From Podospora comata (taxonomy: Eukaryota; Ascomycota; Sordariomycetes; Sordariales; Podosporaceae), in contig CP071498.1 in the NCBI GenBank assembly GCA_017354895.1, positions 3,472,001 through 3,536,000 of the forward strand: DNA of 64,000 nucleotides, given 5' to 3'. Below, one piece after another: positions 1-11,340 of the stretch. Both the position numbers and the translations under genes were made by a program. The notes beneath the pieces were generated by a model that was not told where the DNA came from, did not search any database, and saw nothing but the letters and a program-made list of their open reading frames with translations. Within the stretch, counting starts at the first letter, position 1; each line of letters starts with the position of its first letter.

Positions 1-62
1 CTACAAGAAACACATATGAATAAGTCTCATGCTTTGACGCCTTGAGCTTGGAGGAGTCTTAC

Positions 63-236
63 ACCGGCGAGAACTCTGGTCATATCCAACACACGGTATC
101 CCTCGAGTGGAAGAGTGACGTCTCCCGAAGCTGCCGAGCCGGAGAACGTTCGGAAGGCTCCCGGGCCGGGTCCGAAACGCCGGCCCGTTCCGCGGAGCTG
201 CAGGAGAGCACGGGGGACGCCAAGTATGCGGCTCAT
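63..236 (-). CDS. CaiB/BaiF-type (class III) CoA-transferase, first exon only
   Basis: This is the first 58 codons of a gene that leaves the window on the left. The motif PLEGYRVLDMTRVLAG (about residues 43-58) is the N-terminal signature of CaiB/BaiF family III CoA-transferases, which move CoA between carboxylic acids; the mammalian relative SUGCT makes glutaryl-CoA in mitochondria. The first 40 residues are rich in Arg, Ser, Gly and Phe and lack acidic residues, which suits a mitochondrial presequence. The reading frame breaks at a GTAAGA donor (minus strand, bases 62-57) directly after VLAG, in phase 0. On the minus strand the window edge reads TTTCTTGTAG, so a 62-nt intron could end exactly at base 1. 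The substrate cannot be told from this fragment. Confidence 0.75.
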
Positions 237-962
237 TTTGAGAATTGAACAACTGAGGGATTCGATTTGGCGAGAAATGCAAACAAGACAACTTCCACAA
301 TGTGTGGTCGATGGAAAGGTCCATAAGGACCATTATCCCTGGTGCTGGCAGCACTGGTGCCACTGGCGGGGCTGAAGATCCCCCGCAGCAAGCCGGAACT
401 GCACTGAGCTCCGCAGCATCACGATCGTGAATGACAGTTGACCGAGGGTAAAGCCAGAACCTCGGTATTAGACTCATGAACTCTCCAAGACATGAGAGAG
501 ACTCCATTTCATACCCAAAAAATCATGGTCTTAAAAGAGGGCAGCAGTGACATCTGCATAACACAGCAGGAACAAGGACATGGACTTGAAGCAAGGAAGC
601 TGTGGGACGGTCCAAGTGGGGCGGTAATTCCTCGGCAAGCAACCCCACCATGGATCCCGTCAGGTCCCTAGTGACCCTCTGCGCTGCGTAACCATGAACG
701 GGACTGTTGGGGCCCGCTAAAACACCAGGCCAACCCAGCAATTCAGTGACAGCTGTTCGCGCAGTAAACCAGTAAGTCCAACAGATGCGTGTTTATCATC
801 CAATACCCCGTCGCTGTGATAACTAGCTGCCCAATCACGACAACCCTCGTCCCTGAGCCCCCCTTGCGCGCCCGACGCCTAGCTCCTGAAGTTCAACGCC
901 CGAAACTGACATCTCGACTGGAACCGCTGCCTTACACGTCGAAGACCTTACGGTTCCCTTGC
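237..962. other. Divergent intergenic region, no gene seen
   Basis: This 726-bp gap separates the minus-strand CoA-transferase from the plus-strand VPS9 gene, so it should hold both promoters. The VPS9 frame stays open upstream to about base 789 but has no ATG before 963, so I treat that part as leader. Confidence 0.5.
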
Positions 963-3402
963 ATGTCTCCCCATAATCAAGGAGAGAGCTCCCATGCCCA
1001 AGATGACGGGATAGCCACAGGCGACCTGCCAACGGCCGGTCAAAGTGCTGATCAGGGCGCTGCATCGAATGAACCTCCAATCCCAGCCCCGGCAAGCGCT
1101 GCCGTGGAAGAGGACCTTCTAGACTTGGGTAATCAGGACTCTCAAGAAACTGGGGACGGCACGGTGGAATCATCGACTCTCAGGCAGGACAAGGGAAAGC
1201 AGTCGTCGTCTCTTGACGATTCGAATGACCTGATGTCATCTATCGCTACGCTAAAGCCGGCTACTTCGCCAACTACTACGACTGCCACCCAGTATCTCAC
1301 CATCGAATCCCGGACATACAAAGACCCTACCCCGCCGACGCCGGCCCCTTCTCAACCCCCTTCCCGAGCACCCTCGACGGCAGCAACTTCACGCTCAAGA
1401 CATGGATCTTCAGAACCATCACCTACTAGGTCTGATGTTGGTTACGACGAGAAACGATATACCAGCGAAGATGAACAAGAAAGCGGGTCAAGATCAGAAA
1501 TTCAGAGCATCATGGAACAGTTCAGCGAGGAAGGTGGGGGTCCAGGGGTAGAAGAGGTCATGAGTCCACGGCTGGAGATGGCATCGCCTCTTCTTGGAAG
1601 CCCAATGTCTCACCCACCACGGAAATCAAGCTTGGAGCCTCTCACTCCTAGTCTTGCTCAGCAGTTACAAGAAGGTATACAGGGGCTACGCATATCAGGG
1701 TCGTCACCGTCAGACACACGTGGGAAGGACAAGGAAGACTTTGGACCGCCTGTTCCGCCAAAGGACGATTCAATGTACCCCGCCAGTCCAGGGCGTTCAC
1801 AGGATGATCTTCGAGGCAACGTGGACTCGCCAATGTCGCCGAGTACTCTCCATCGCCCTCCACCCCCAGAGCCCGAACCTGAACCGACGTTGCCATTTGA
1901 TTTCCACCGATTCTTGGAACAGTTGCGCAATAAGAAAGCCGATCCTGTTGCCAGATATTTAAAGTCTTTCTTGTCCGAGTTTGGAAAACGGCAATGGATG
2001 GTACATGAGCAGGTCAAGATAATTAGTGATTTCCTCACATTTATCGCCAACAAGATGGGCCAGTGCGAGGTCTGGCGCGACGTGTCCGATGCCGAATTTG
2101 ACAATGCCCGCGAAGGCATGGAGAAACTTGTCATGAACCGCCTTTACAGCCAGACCTTTTCGCCCGCGATTCCACCGCCACAGCCAATCCCAGGAGCGAA
2201 GCCAAGGAGACGTGGCGGGGAGCGCCCGATGGGGCCTGGACGGCGGGGACAGCACCAGGAGGATGTTGAGCGTGACGAGATTCTTGCTCAAAAGATCAAC
2301 ATCTATAGTTGGGTACGAGAAGACCACTTGGATATTCCACCTGTTAATGAAAGTGGCAAGCGGTTCTTGAAGCTCGCTCAGCAAGAGTTGTTGAAGATCA
2401 AGTCGTACCGGGCGCCGAGGGACAAGATCATTTGTGTATTGAACTGCTGCAAAGTCATATTCGGTATGTTTGTTTGTGCTAGATTGTCTCGATCTTTGCT
2501 GACACCACACAGGCTTGCTGAAACACGCAAAATCCGACTCCTCGGCTGACTCGTTTATGCCCATGTTAATCTACGTTGTCCTTCACGCAAATCCCGAGCA
2601 TCTTGTTTCCAATGTCCAGTACATCCTAAGGTTCCGCAATCAAGAAAAGCTTGGTGGCGAAGCCGGGTACTATCTTTCTTCGTTGATGGGAGCTATTCAG
2701 TTCATCGAGAACATGGACCGGACGACATTAACTATTACTGACGAGGAATTCGAACAAAACGTCGAGGCTGCTGTGTCTGCCATCGCCGAGAGGCACCGTG
2801 CCGAGTCTCCACCACCTCCTCCGCCTCAGTCTGAGAAGTCTTCAGCATTGAAAGCATCGTCTGCGGGCCGTGTTTCAGCTGACACGGACGCGTCTCTTCG
2901 TCCAGATACCCCACGTCGTTCTATGTCGTCGAACGAAGGCCGTGATAGCGGTGAATACAGCGGGAATGATGAAAAGGCGGCCATCACTGGTCTTCTCCGG
3001 ACGATTCAAAGACCACTCAGTACCATAGGCCGCATCTTCTCGGACGAGCCCTCGTCTTCGGAACCCAGTACGAGCATTGCCTCGCCAGCTCGAACGCCTA
3101 TGCCAGAGAGACCTGATGGTGATGCCCGTCGGCAAAGACTGTCTGCCGAGGAGGCAGCTGCTCGGCAAGCCAGTGCCGAGACAGCTGAGGCTCAGCGGCT
3201 ACACCGAGCAGAACATGCCAATATCGTCGAGACGCTGGCTGGCATGTTTCCAGATCTTGACAAAGATATCATCAGCGATGTCGTTTACCAAAAGGAGGGA
3301 AGGTAAGGATCTCCCAGCCCACCACCCAGGCTTTACTGTGAAACTGACATCGTTCTCAGGGTTGGGCTGGCGGTTGATGCCTGCCTTGCTTTATCGTCAT
3401 GA
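963..3402 (+). CDS. vps9: VPS9 domain and CUE domain Rab5 guanine nucleotide exchange factor
   Basis: Predicted exons are 963-2463, 2513-3302 and 3360-3402, giving 777 residues. Both introns are short (donors GTATGT and GTAAGG). Residues 1-300 are a Pro/Ser/Thr-rich disordered region with PPxPP stretches. The helical bundle starts near residue 310 (LPFDFHRFLEQLRNKK) and the VPS9 domain follows to about 573, with the typical ADSFMPMLIYVVLHANP and L.SN..YI..FR blocks. The last 45 residues (about 733-777) form a CUE ubiquitin-binding domain beginning NIVETLAGMFPDLDKD, completed only when the small third exon is joined. In yeast, Vps9 activates the Rab5 protein Vps21 on endosomes and its CUE domain binds monoubiquitin. 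The start at 963 is the first ATG in an otherwise ATG-free open frame. The disordered N-terminus is much longer than in yeast Vps9. Confidence 0.92.
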
Positions 3403-3763
3403 TTGGAGGGTAGAGGACTTTCAGGAAATTCAGCGTTACAGTCACACGAAGGAGGACTCGGTCGTCCTATTTTTCAATTATTCTCATCTTTTCCTTGTTA
3501 GCGAGCATAAGACGGGGAGGTTACTTATTCCCACAATTTATGCATTTGGTGGTTAGACGCCAGGGTGGGTGGCTGACAGAAAGTACGGTAGTAATATCTA
3601 AGCCCGGCCGATATTGATTAATTTTTAAACACACTGAGCAGCCTGTCGTTTATTTGAGTGACTTGGTGTCGTAATGCAACAGAGAGCTGTAGAGATGGGG
3701 AAAAGAGTGAACAGTGAGTGCATTGTGTAGGCTAGATCCGCCACAAAATTCCATCAAGCAACA
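3403..3763. other. Intergenic region between vps9 and the tRNA
   Basis: This holds the presumed 3' untranslated region of vps9 and the upstream flank of the tRNA. I see no coding or structured element in it. Confidence 0.5.
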
Positions 3764-3835
3764 AGCTGCGTGGCGCAGCGGAAGCGCGCCGGGCTCATAA
3801 CCCGGAGGTCACTCGATCGAAACGAGTCGCAGCTA
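3764..3835 (+). tRNA. Initiator tRNA-Met (anticodon CAT)
   Basis: The 72-nt sequence folds as a cloverleaf. Acceptor arms are AGCTGCG and CGCAGCT with discriminator A; the anticodon stem is CCGGG/CCCGG around the loop CTCATAA; the T stem is ACTCG/CGAGT around the loop ATCGAAA. The A1-T72 pair, the three G-C pairs below the anticodon loop, and a T loop starting with A rather than TTC are hallmarks of the eukaryotic initiator. The sequence is close to what I know of the Neurospora initiator tRNA. There is no intron. It lies 329 bp upstream of the ATG of the ASNSD1-like gene. Confidence 0.95.
3771..3824 (+). promoter_or_regulatory. Internal RNA polymerase III promoter (A and B boxes) of the tRNA
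   Basis: The A box reads TGGCGCAGCGG at 3771-3781, a match to TRGCNNAGYGG. The B box position (about 3814-3824) reads CGATCGAAACG. It differs from the usual GGTTCGANTCC because the initiator T loop is atypical. Confidence 0.7.
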
Positions 3836-3845
3836 GCTTGTTCCC

Positions 3846-3851
3846 TTTTTT
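3846..3851 (+). terminator. Pol III terminator T run
   Basis: Six T residues start 11 nt past the end of the tRNA gene. This is the usual termination signal for RNA polymerase III. A second T5 run follows shortly after. Confidence 0.8.
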
Positions 3852-4164
3852 GCACTTTTTGCTCTTTGACCCTGGAAGTCATCCTCGACTCTAGTTTGCA
3901 TCATTTCGAAGTTTTTTTTCTCTCGCTTCATCTTCGTTGCAGCAGTCGAACAAGGTCTTCCAAATTCGTCGATCTTTTTTTTCTTGATGTTGGAGCGCAG
4001 CTGGTGTTCTCACTGCTGACTCATCCACCCACCTACCCACCGGAACCTTATTTCCACACCGCGATGTCACCCACCGGCCTTCAACTTCTTGTCTTTTCCA
4101 CCACACGACTTGCTTTTTTTTTTTTTAATCACACAACCAAACTGAACGAAATAAGGCCGCGAGA
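3852..4164 (+). promoter_or_regulatory. Presumed promoter and leader of the ASNSD1-like gene
   Basis: The gap from the tRNA terminator to the ATG at 4165 is pyrimidine-rich with several T8-T12 tracts, as is common just upstream of fungal transcription starts. No individual factor site can be named. Confidence 0.4.
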
Positions 4165-6006
4165 ATGTGCGGTATTCACGCCGTCATCTCCCCCTCTTCT
4201 TGTTCACTCCCCGAAATCTCCCCGGAGTTGCACCAGAATCTTGTCAACCGCGGACCGGACTATTTCGGGCGGGTTACGCGGGAATCGTCGGATGGGAGAT
4301 GGAAGTTGCGGTTTACGTCTACTGTTTTGGCTTTGAGGGGCGACCGTGTCACGAAGCAGCCACTGCCTGATGACAGTGGGAGCGGGGGTGGGAATGTGCT
4401 GTGCTGGAATGGGGAGGGGTGGAGGTTTATGGGGGAAGTAATTGGGGAACATGAGAATGACGGGGAGGTTATTTACCGAGGGTTGAAAGAGGCGAGGTCG
4501 GTGGAGGAGGTGATGGGGGTTTGGAGGGGGGTTGAGGGGCCTTTTGCGTTTGTTTTTTATTGTGAGGCGCTGCAAAGGGTGTTTTGGGGACGGGATCGGT
4601 TGGGGAGACGGTCGTTGATGGTGAAGAGGTTGGAGGGGGGAGGGGTGGTGTTGGGGAGTATTGCGGATGGGGAGGGGAAGTGGGAGGAGGTGGAGGCTGA
4701 TGGGGTTTATTCTCTTGGGTTGGGAGATGGGGTAGCGAGGAGGCATGATTGGGTTGAGGAGGGGGAGAACTTCGTAAGTGCAAAATTCTGTCCTGGTGGG
4801 AGCTTGGGGGTTGTGAGAGGGGGAGACGGGGTTGTCGAGCTTACTTTGGCAGGTTTCTAGCATCGGGGTATTTAACAAGGCGCTGCCATCTCCTGAGGGA
4901 GAGACGCCGCTGACGAGCGCGTCACCTTCTGTTCGGGCGCTCAAGGACCAGCTGGTTGAATCGCTCAAGTTGAGGGTGCTAAATATTCCCAACCCGCCAT
5001 CCAGTGGAACAGTCAAGACCCGCGTTGCGGTACTGTTTTCCGGTGGCCTGGATTGTACCGTCCTGGCGAGACTATGCCACGATATCCTGGAGCCTCACCA
5101 AGAAATTGATCTCCTCAATGTTGGCTTTGAGAATCCGAGAGTGGGGGCCCGGCTGAAAAAAGAGGCCAACGGCAAAGAGGTGGACTTGTACGAGGCTTGC
5201 CCGGACAGGATCACGGGAAGGAAGTCCTTCGCCGAGTTGAAGAATGTCTGTCCCGGGCGAGTCTTTCGGTTTGTCGCTGTGCGTGGTCTTCTGCAACTGG
5301 ATTTTACGCCCTTGATAGCTGACTATCACAGGTAAATGTCCCCTACTCAAAATTGCAGGCCCACCGGCAGCAAATCATTTCCCTCATCCATCCTCACAAT
5401 ACTGTGATGGACCTTTCCATCGCATGCGCGCTTTACTTTGCCGCCCGAGGCCAAGGGTCAGTTAGATCAGAGAGTCCAGATCCGGACTCTGAGCCCTCAC
5501 CTGTTTCGTACACATCGCCCGCGCGCGTCCTGCTTTCTGGCCTCGGCGCTGATGAGCTATTTGGTGGTTACTCGCGCCATGCTGCTGCTTTCCAGCAGGA
5601 CGGATACACAGGGCTTGTGAAAGAGCTCCTGCGGGACGTAAGCCGCCTGGCCGAGAGAAATCTCGGGAGAGATGATAGAGTCATGGCCCATTGGGGCAAG
5701 GAGGTAAGATTTCCGTTTCTGGACGAACGTCTGGTCAAGTGGGCCATCGCAACGCCTGCGTGGGAGAAGTGTGATTTTGAAAGGGAGGAAGAAAAGAGCG
5801 GTGTTGAAGCTGCAAAGAGAGTCCTGCGTCTTCTGGCGATGGAGTTGGGCATGGAGGGTGTTGCGAAGGAGAAGAAGCGAGCTGTAAGTTGGCTCGGTCT
5901 AGTGCATGATATGAAAGCTTTGCTAATTTGACGGCAGATTCAGTTCGGCTCGAGGACAGCCAAGATGGAGAGCGGCCGTGACAAAGGGACAGCACTCTTG
6001 TCGTAG
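4165..6006 (+). CDS. Asparagine synthetase domain-containing protein 1 homologue (ASNSD1-like)
   Basis: Predicted exons are 4165-4773, 4853-5278, 5332-5883 and 5938-6006, giving 551 residues. The N-terminus MCGIHAVIS supplies the Cys2 nucleophile of a class II glutamine amidotransferase, with NRGPD near residue 32. The second half is an asparagine-synthase ATP-pyrophosphatase fold: the PP-loop reads LFSGGLDC near residues 263-270, followed by GLGADELFGGYSRH near 414 and RFPFLDERL near 470. The family is known in animals and fungi, but its reaction is not established; true asparagine synthetases have SGGLDS at the loop, while here the last residue is Cys. All three junctions are fixed by family motifs, for example FVA joined to VNVPYSKLQAHRQQ. 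Exon 1 switches from C-rich to strongly G-rich sense strand after about 200 nt. Confidence 0.9.
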
Positions 6007-7528
6007 GTTTACTGATGACCAGTGCCATGCAATTGGTGGTAGACATGGACTGTCGGTGATGATACATTACAGATACTTCTGAGTCCGGTCTCGACAGGCG
6101 CAAATCTTTTGGGGTTGAGTCTTGTGGTTTCCTCGGAAGCCCTTGCTCTCCTGATTGCGAGTCTGCATCGCTGCATCGTGCACAGTGAAGTCAAAAGGCA
6201 AATCTGAGCCAGTCCATGTCTAGTGTCCTTGCTAGGTAACGCCGAAGTTGCGGTTGTGAGAGAAGCGTTTGCATTAACTTGGCAATCAGCTAGCGCGAAA
6301 TGGGATGGAGTTTTCACTTCTTTTTGTTCCATAAACTGGGAAACAGGAGCCGATGGAGAATGAGATGATGACAAAATGAAGATGGTTGTCCCGAATGTCC
6401 AAGCACGCCGCATGTGTTGGCCGTGCCATTGCCGGGTGTATCAGATCGCCGCAAGGGGTCCGGGTCGAGGTGCCGACTTCGTATCACTGTCGCCAGCATC
6501 AAAACAGGTTGTCCTCAGCTCCGTGACTCCACGATGAGATAGCCGTGTTTGCAGCTCTGCAGAGAAGAATGTGCAAATTCTCAACTGTTCGGATGACCGT
6601 TGCAGGTCATGGATGGCCCCTGGTTTTCCCCAGGTTAGTGAGGTTATTCTTCCCCGGCATTTTGAGCGTGTGATCGAGTCTGGACTCGCTTCTGCGGTCC
6701 GCCCGTTTTCCCCTGCAGCAGCCCGCTAACAGGGTTTGGGATAGCCCCGGCTCGCACCGGCCTTGCTGCCTTATTTATCCGTTTAAGCCTCGGCAGGGAC
6801 CCTGAACCATTCAACGATGGCCTCCATCACATCGACAGGGTTGCATTGAGTCCCGTATTTGGTTGGGGATGAAGAAGCTGAAGGTGTTCCGCTTCTTTTC
6901 TCTCCTTTCTGTCCAATTCGATGCGCGCGCCAAGTTGGGAGAGTTTCGTGTGTCTTGTTTTTTGTTTTGTCAGTCTCCTCGTTCCTCATCAGCTCTCGAT
7001 TGCAAATTGAAGAAGTTGTTTTTTGGTGACTGTTCGCCCAATCCACCTTTGCGATTTGGGAATCCGCATTTTTAGCGCAACAAAACGGGCACGAAAAGCT
7101 GCATCTATTTGCTCGCATGGGTGTTAGGGCACCCCGCCACCTGCTGCTCGTCACCGTTGGGGCTTTTTTCTTGCTGCTGGGTTCGTCACGAGACGTTCCC
7201 GGCTGTCAGTTCATATCAACGACCAACCCCCCCCTCCCCTGAGTGGCAGAGACTTCCACGCCGCATCTCAACTACCAACGTTTTGTGCTATTGTCAGAGG
7301 AGTGCAGGTTATTTTGATACCTGACCTGGGGAAGACCCAACGTTCGGTGGGACCGAACCGCTGTGTTGGTAACGCCAACTGGTTTCCGGATCGGACGATT
7401 GGAATTCACGCGCATGGAATTACGGGACGAGGTTTATGTTTGGGTTTTGTTGGGGCGACGACGATCTAGTATGAGGGAATTCGGAACGGTATATTGAAGC
7501 ATATATATACGAAAGGGCAACAGACACC
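6007..7528. other. Intergenic region, no gene seen
   Basis: These 1.5 kb contain only short incidental reading frames on both strands. They should include the 3' end of the ASNSD1-like transcript and the promoter of the next gene. A TATATATAC stretch lies about 20-30 nt before the ATG at 7529; so close to the start it is more likely leader than a TATA box. Confidence 0.5.
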
Positions 7529-8991
7529 ATGGGCGAGATCAAGGAATCGAGCTTTCAGGGGCCGATCAGGCCACCACTGGCGATGCCCTCTGCGCCGAGA
7601 ACACCGGGGACGCCATCGACACCTACTGGCACCAATCCGTCACCCGTCCGGCCGAAGCTCTACCGTCGCCAGTCTCGCTTCACGGAAGAGCCCATGACGG
7701 AGAGGACGCCTGCCTGCTCAGCGTCGATCCACTCCTTTGATCCCTCCGCCCTTGACGACCCAAACGTCAATACTCTCACACACACAAACACCGTTCAGCA
7801 ATTCCGCACCGCGAACAGGACCGTCAGTCGAGACCTAAGCCACAGGAGCAGCAACCTCAGACGGGACCTGAACAGCTTCTCCTTTGGAGGAGCACCAGCA
7901 ACCCCCGTCCTACAAGAGGAGTCCCCAACAGCAATATCAAGAACGGGGACTCTCGACCCCCCACCGCAACCCCTATCCTCCCCAACTACAGCAGAGATCC
8001 CACCACCATCTGGCACTCTCCCACTACATCAATCAGCAGGCCTATCCCCTGAAGAGAAAAGACGGGTTTGGCTCCGGTTAGCAAACTCGGTATTGCACTC
8101 CGCGCCGACGCTGGTGCTGCTGTATATAATGTCCACCTCCATCTCGGCGTTCAGATCGACCGCCAAATTCTCGTATGTTTTTTCTGCCTTCTTCATCCCC
8201 CTTGACTTACTAACACAATCAGCTCCCCGGGCATAACCCTCCTCTCAATCCTCTACCTCGACGCAATCCTCAACATCATCACCTGCTTCCGCATCCGCTC
8301 CCCCTGGCCAAGATGGCGGTTATCCCTCCGCTTTCTTTTCGGGCTAGGGTACCTAATCCTCTTTTTCGTGTACATCGGTCTCGGAAATGAGGTTTTCCCG
8401 AAGGGGTATACCTACTGTAACGTGCCAGACAAAATGGCTACACCGCTGGTGTATATCTTTCTCTGGTGGTTAGCCGCGTGGGATCTGGCCCACCTGCCGG
8501 TGTGCAGACCGGAGCTGTTTAGCTGTGCTAGGAAACGGGAGGGACAGCAGGAAGGGAGGAGACCGAGTGTTGCCTTGTCGGAATTGCACCCTACCAGCTT
8601 CCGGGCTAGGGTCCCGAGTAGTGTTGGGGGGGAGAGCGTGGTGAGTTATACCTGGAGGAGGTGGGTGCAACGGACCAGGACTCATAGCACGGGGGGTGTT
8701 CATTTTCATGAGATGGGACATAATGATGTGGAGATGGGACCTACCAGGACGAGGACGAGGGAGGAGGATGTCATTGATGAGGGGGATAGTATTAGTGGGA
8801 GGAGGTCGGAGTCGATGAGGACGGGGACCGCGCATAGTGGGGAGGTTACACTAAGGGGGGATGAGTTTGAGAGGAGGAGTGGGGAGAAGGAAAAGGAGGC
8901 TGAAGCTGGTGGCGCTGGGAAGAGAGGAGAGGAAGGCGGGCGGCTGGAGGAAAGCCCGAAGACGGTGAGGGCTGCTGATGTTGGGCAATGA
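7529..8991 (+). CDS. Membrane protein of unknown function with four predicted membrane segments
   Basis: Exons 7529-8172 and 8223-8991 (donor GTATGT, acceptor CAATCAG) give 470 residues. I do not recognise the family. Residues 1-175 are disordered, rich in Pro, Ser, Thr and Arg, and contain several RxxS-like basic sites. Four hydrophobic segments follow at about 190-207, 218-239, 252-270 and 288-308; the third reads LRFLFGLGYLILFFVYIGLG. The C-terminal 150 residues are charged and Gly/Glu/Arg-rich, with (S)GRR and EKEKEAEAGG stretches. The ATG sits in a good context (ACCATGG). The intron is well supported because the second membrane segment opens exactly at the acceptor. The 3' half of exon 2 is strongly G-rich on the sense strand. 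It may be a fungus-specific plasma or organelle membrane protein, but its function is unknown. Confidence 0.75.
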
Positions 8992-10605
8992 GGTCGTTTC
9001 TTGTGGGGAGGTGCTGGTTGTGGTTGGGTTTTGCTAGGTCTCGGAGCTGGAACGGTGATAAGGTTTCGACTATCATGACCTGCGGCTTCATCGGACCTGT
9101 TGGGGATCTACCATCAAATCAGCCTTCATCAGCCTCCTCAAGAGCGACACAAGGGGTATTTCTTTCGGAGTTGGAACATTTGGCATAGCGTTGTTGTTGT
9201 TTGTTTGTTGGCTTGGGCAAGCGGCGTGGGTTTGAACGGAAGAGATGAAAGACGATCACGAGGTCAAGAAAGACATGCATTTCATACACGATCATTATCA
9301 TCATCACGATACCCCCCCCTTTTTTTTTATCTCGAACACTTCCTCATTTCCACACAAGAAGTATATAAAGTGCATAGCATGTAATTATCATAATAGCCCA
9401 CTACACCTCTACTTGTAATCATCTAATCCTAGTATAATTTCCACTCCTCTACATAGGTCAAATGAGTAACTCTTGAAACGTTAGCAGTGTGGTACACGAG
9501 TATGTTTGCACGTGCAAAATGACAGTTTTATAAGTCAATCACGCAGCTTTGGGGCCGGAGATCCTCGTGGTCAGCAGCCATTGGTGTAACATTTGTTCAA
9601 ATCTTCAGCCCAGGTCAGAGTTGAGGCTAGCCCACGCCGTCGGCGAGTGTAGATCTTGGTAGAAAATTGGTCTCTTTGTGGATATCTCATCTCATTGGCA
9701 AACTGCCGTCTGGGCTGTGAAGTGTGGTTACGCAATTCATCGGTGATAGCAAACGTGAGTTGTTCGGTGGAACCTCGTGTTGAGGGCAGCTCTCAAGCAC
9801 TTTGGGCTGCGTCTCTTCTTGGCGGTGCACCGCCGCAGGAAGAAGCCCAGGGACGGCGAAAACTTCGCCCGGAGTTCGGGCATGACAAGATGATGGCACT
9901 ACAGAGCTGATGAGGTCAGAAGAACCGTTCACAAAAACCACTGCGGACTATCGGTCAAAATGCATTCCAGAGCCAGACATTACCCCGCAGGTTGGTGAGG
10001 ATGACCACCGCTCCTGTTCCTAATGCGGCAGTCAAAGGTGCGTGTAAGCGTGCCAGCAGCGGTCCAATCCAATACGCCTTGGATGTCTTGATTACATGTG
10101 CGAGTTCATCCGCGAGGAAGCTTCGCCATGAAGTTGCAGGATTCGATCTGCTCTCAATGAATTGCCCGAGAACTCTCTCTGGGCGCCGGGTTTGCAGATT
10201 AGTTGTTGTTCTGCCTTTTGGTGGTGGTGCTGCGCCTCACAAACCTGTCTGAATAGGAGGCCGTGGTGTAGGACGGGAGGGATCGCCAATAAGCGGACGG
10301 GGCCATGCATCGGGACTTCCCAATAGCGAACCGGGGGTTGTAAGTGCTGCCTCTCAGCCTGGCGAGTTTGAGACCCAGCATCTGGATGGTACGTGAAATC
10401 TGCCGTGCCTCCAATTATAGACAGACCATGCATGTCCTACCCCCTTGCTCATGGATTGTCCCGATTGACGTCTTTCCTTCCATAGCTGAAGTGCTGTCTG
10501 GGTGTATATTATCGTCCGACCTACCCCACCTCCTGTGAGGTTGTCTGGTTTACTCGCTATGGTGATACCACCTTGGTCCTGGCAGTTTGTGGCCGCTTGA
10601 ACAAA
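8992..10605. other. Intergenic region, no gene seen
   Basis: A 1.6-kb stretch with no convincing reading frame. A C7T9 tract lies near 9310-9330. Short open frames on both strands around 9.7-10.4 kb overlap each other and show no domain-like sequence. Confidence 0.45.
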
Positions 10606-11340
10606 ATGGCCCCTTTTTCTCTTGTTACTACTTCTATACTTGATACCCGTGGTGACAAGACCCCGGATACCACGGATAACGCTGTGATATGGATAGTGGT
10701 CTCCATCGTTGCTGGCACTATTGGTGTCGTGACAGCCCTTACTACACTCGTCGTCTGCTACACCAAGCGTCATCAATACAAAAATGCAAAGGCAAGAGAC
10801 CCGTATCTGAGCCGCGAAGAGTTCAGCAGGAAGAGAAAGTTGAGCGCAAATGACTTGTTCAAAGAGGAGGAGACTTGGAGGGGGCATATGATCCGCAAGT
10901 CTCTCGCCAGCCGGTCAACGAATACCATCGACCAGCAGCCACAGCAGCATCAACCAGAACCGCAACGGCAGCAACAACCTCAAGAACTGGAACATGTGCC
11001 AAGATCAGACCAGCAGCAGCAACTGCTATCTCCCGCAGCGCTCTCAACAGCAGCGACCATCAATCAGATCGACCAGCAGATTTCCGAGATGGAGCGAAAA
11101 GAATCCACGAGGCTGAAGGAAGACTGGAAGAGGTGGGAAGCCCAGGTTCGACATGAACGGTCTGCTTCAGGGGAACAGCATCCAGCCATAGCGGCATCCA
11201 ACAGTGTACCTATCATCGCTGTCCCTACGCCGCCAAAGCATCGATCCCACAACCGAGTATCGTTCCCAGAGTTGCGCCCAGAGCCGCTGAGGCCCCCGCC
11301 AAGAAATCCTGCCCGGTGTCAGCCGAGTAATGGTGGATGA
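10606..11340 (+). CDS. Small single-pass membrane protein of unknown function, Gln-rich cytoplasmic tail
   Basis: This intronless frame gives 244 residues from the ATG at 10606 (ACAAAATGG). A 25-residue non-charged N-terminus precedes one strong hydrophobic segment at about 26-52, containing WIVVSIVAGTIGVV. Then comes a basic stop-transfer stretch, YTKRHQYKNAKAR. The tail has a Gln/Pro run (about 110-150), a charged possible coiled coil (EMERKESTRLKEDWKRWEAQ) and a Pro/Arg-rich end. This layout resembles the many fungal single-pass proteins found by signal and membrane predictors, but I recognise no family. The open frame continues 33 nt upstream without an ATG. It could be a lineage-specific gene, and expression evidence would decide whether it is real. 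Confidence 0.55.
   Translation: MAPFSLVTTSILDTRGDKTPDTTDNAVIWIVVSIVAGTIGVVTALTTLVVCYTKRHQYKNAKARDPYLSREEFSRKRKLSANDLFKEEETWRGHMIRKSLASRSTNTIDQQPQQHQPEPQRQQQPQELEHVPRSDQQQQLLSPAALSTAATINQIDQQISEMERKESTRLKEDWKRWEAQVRHERSASGEQHPAIAASNSVPIIAVPTPPKHRSHNRVSFPELRPEPLRPPPRNPARCQPSNGG

Noticed and set aside
789-962. Upstream extension of the vps9 reading frame
   Set aside because: It is open but contains no ATG, and the family does not need it; the first ATG at 963 is in frame.
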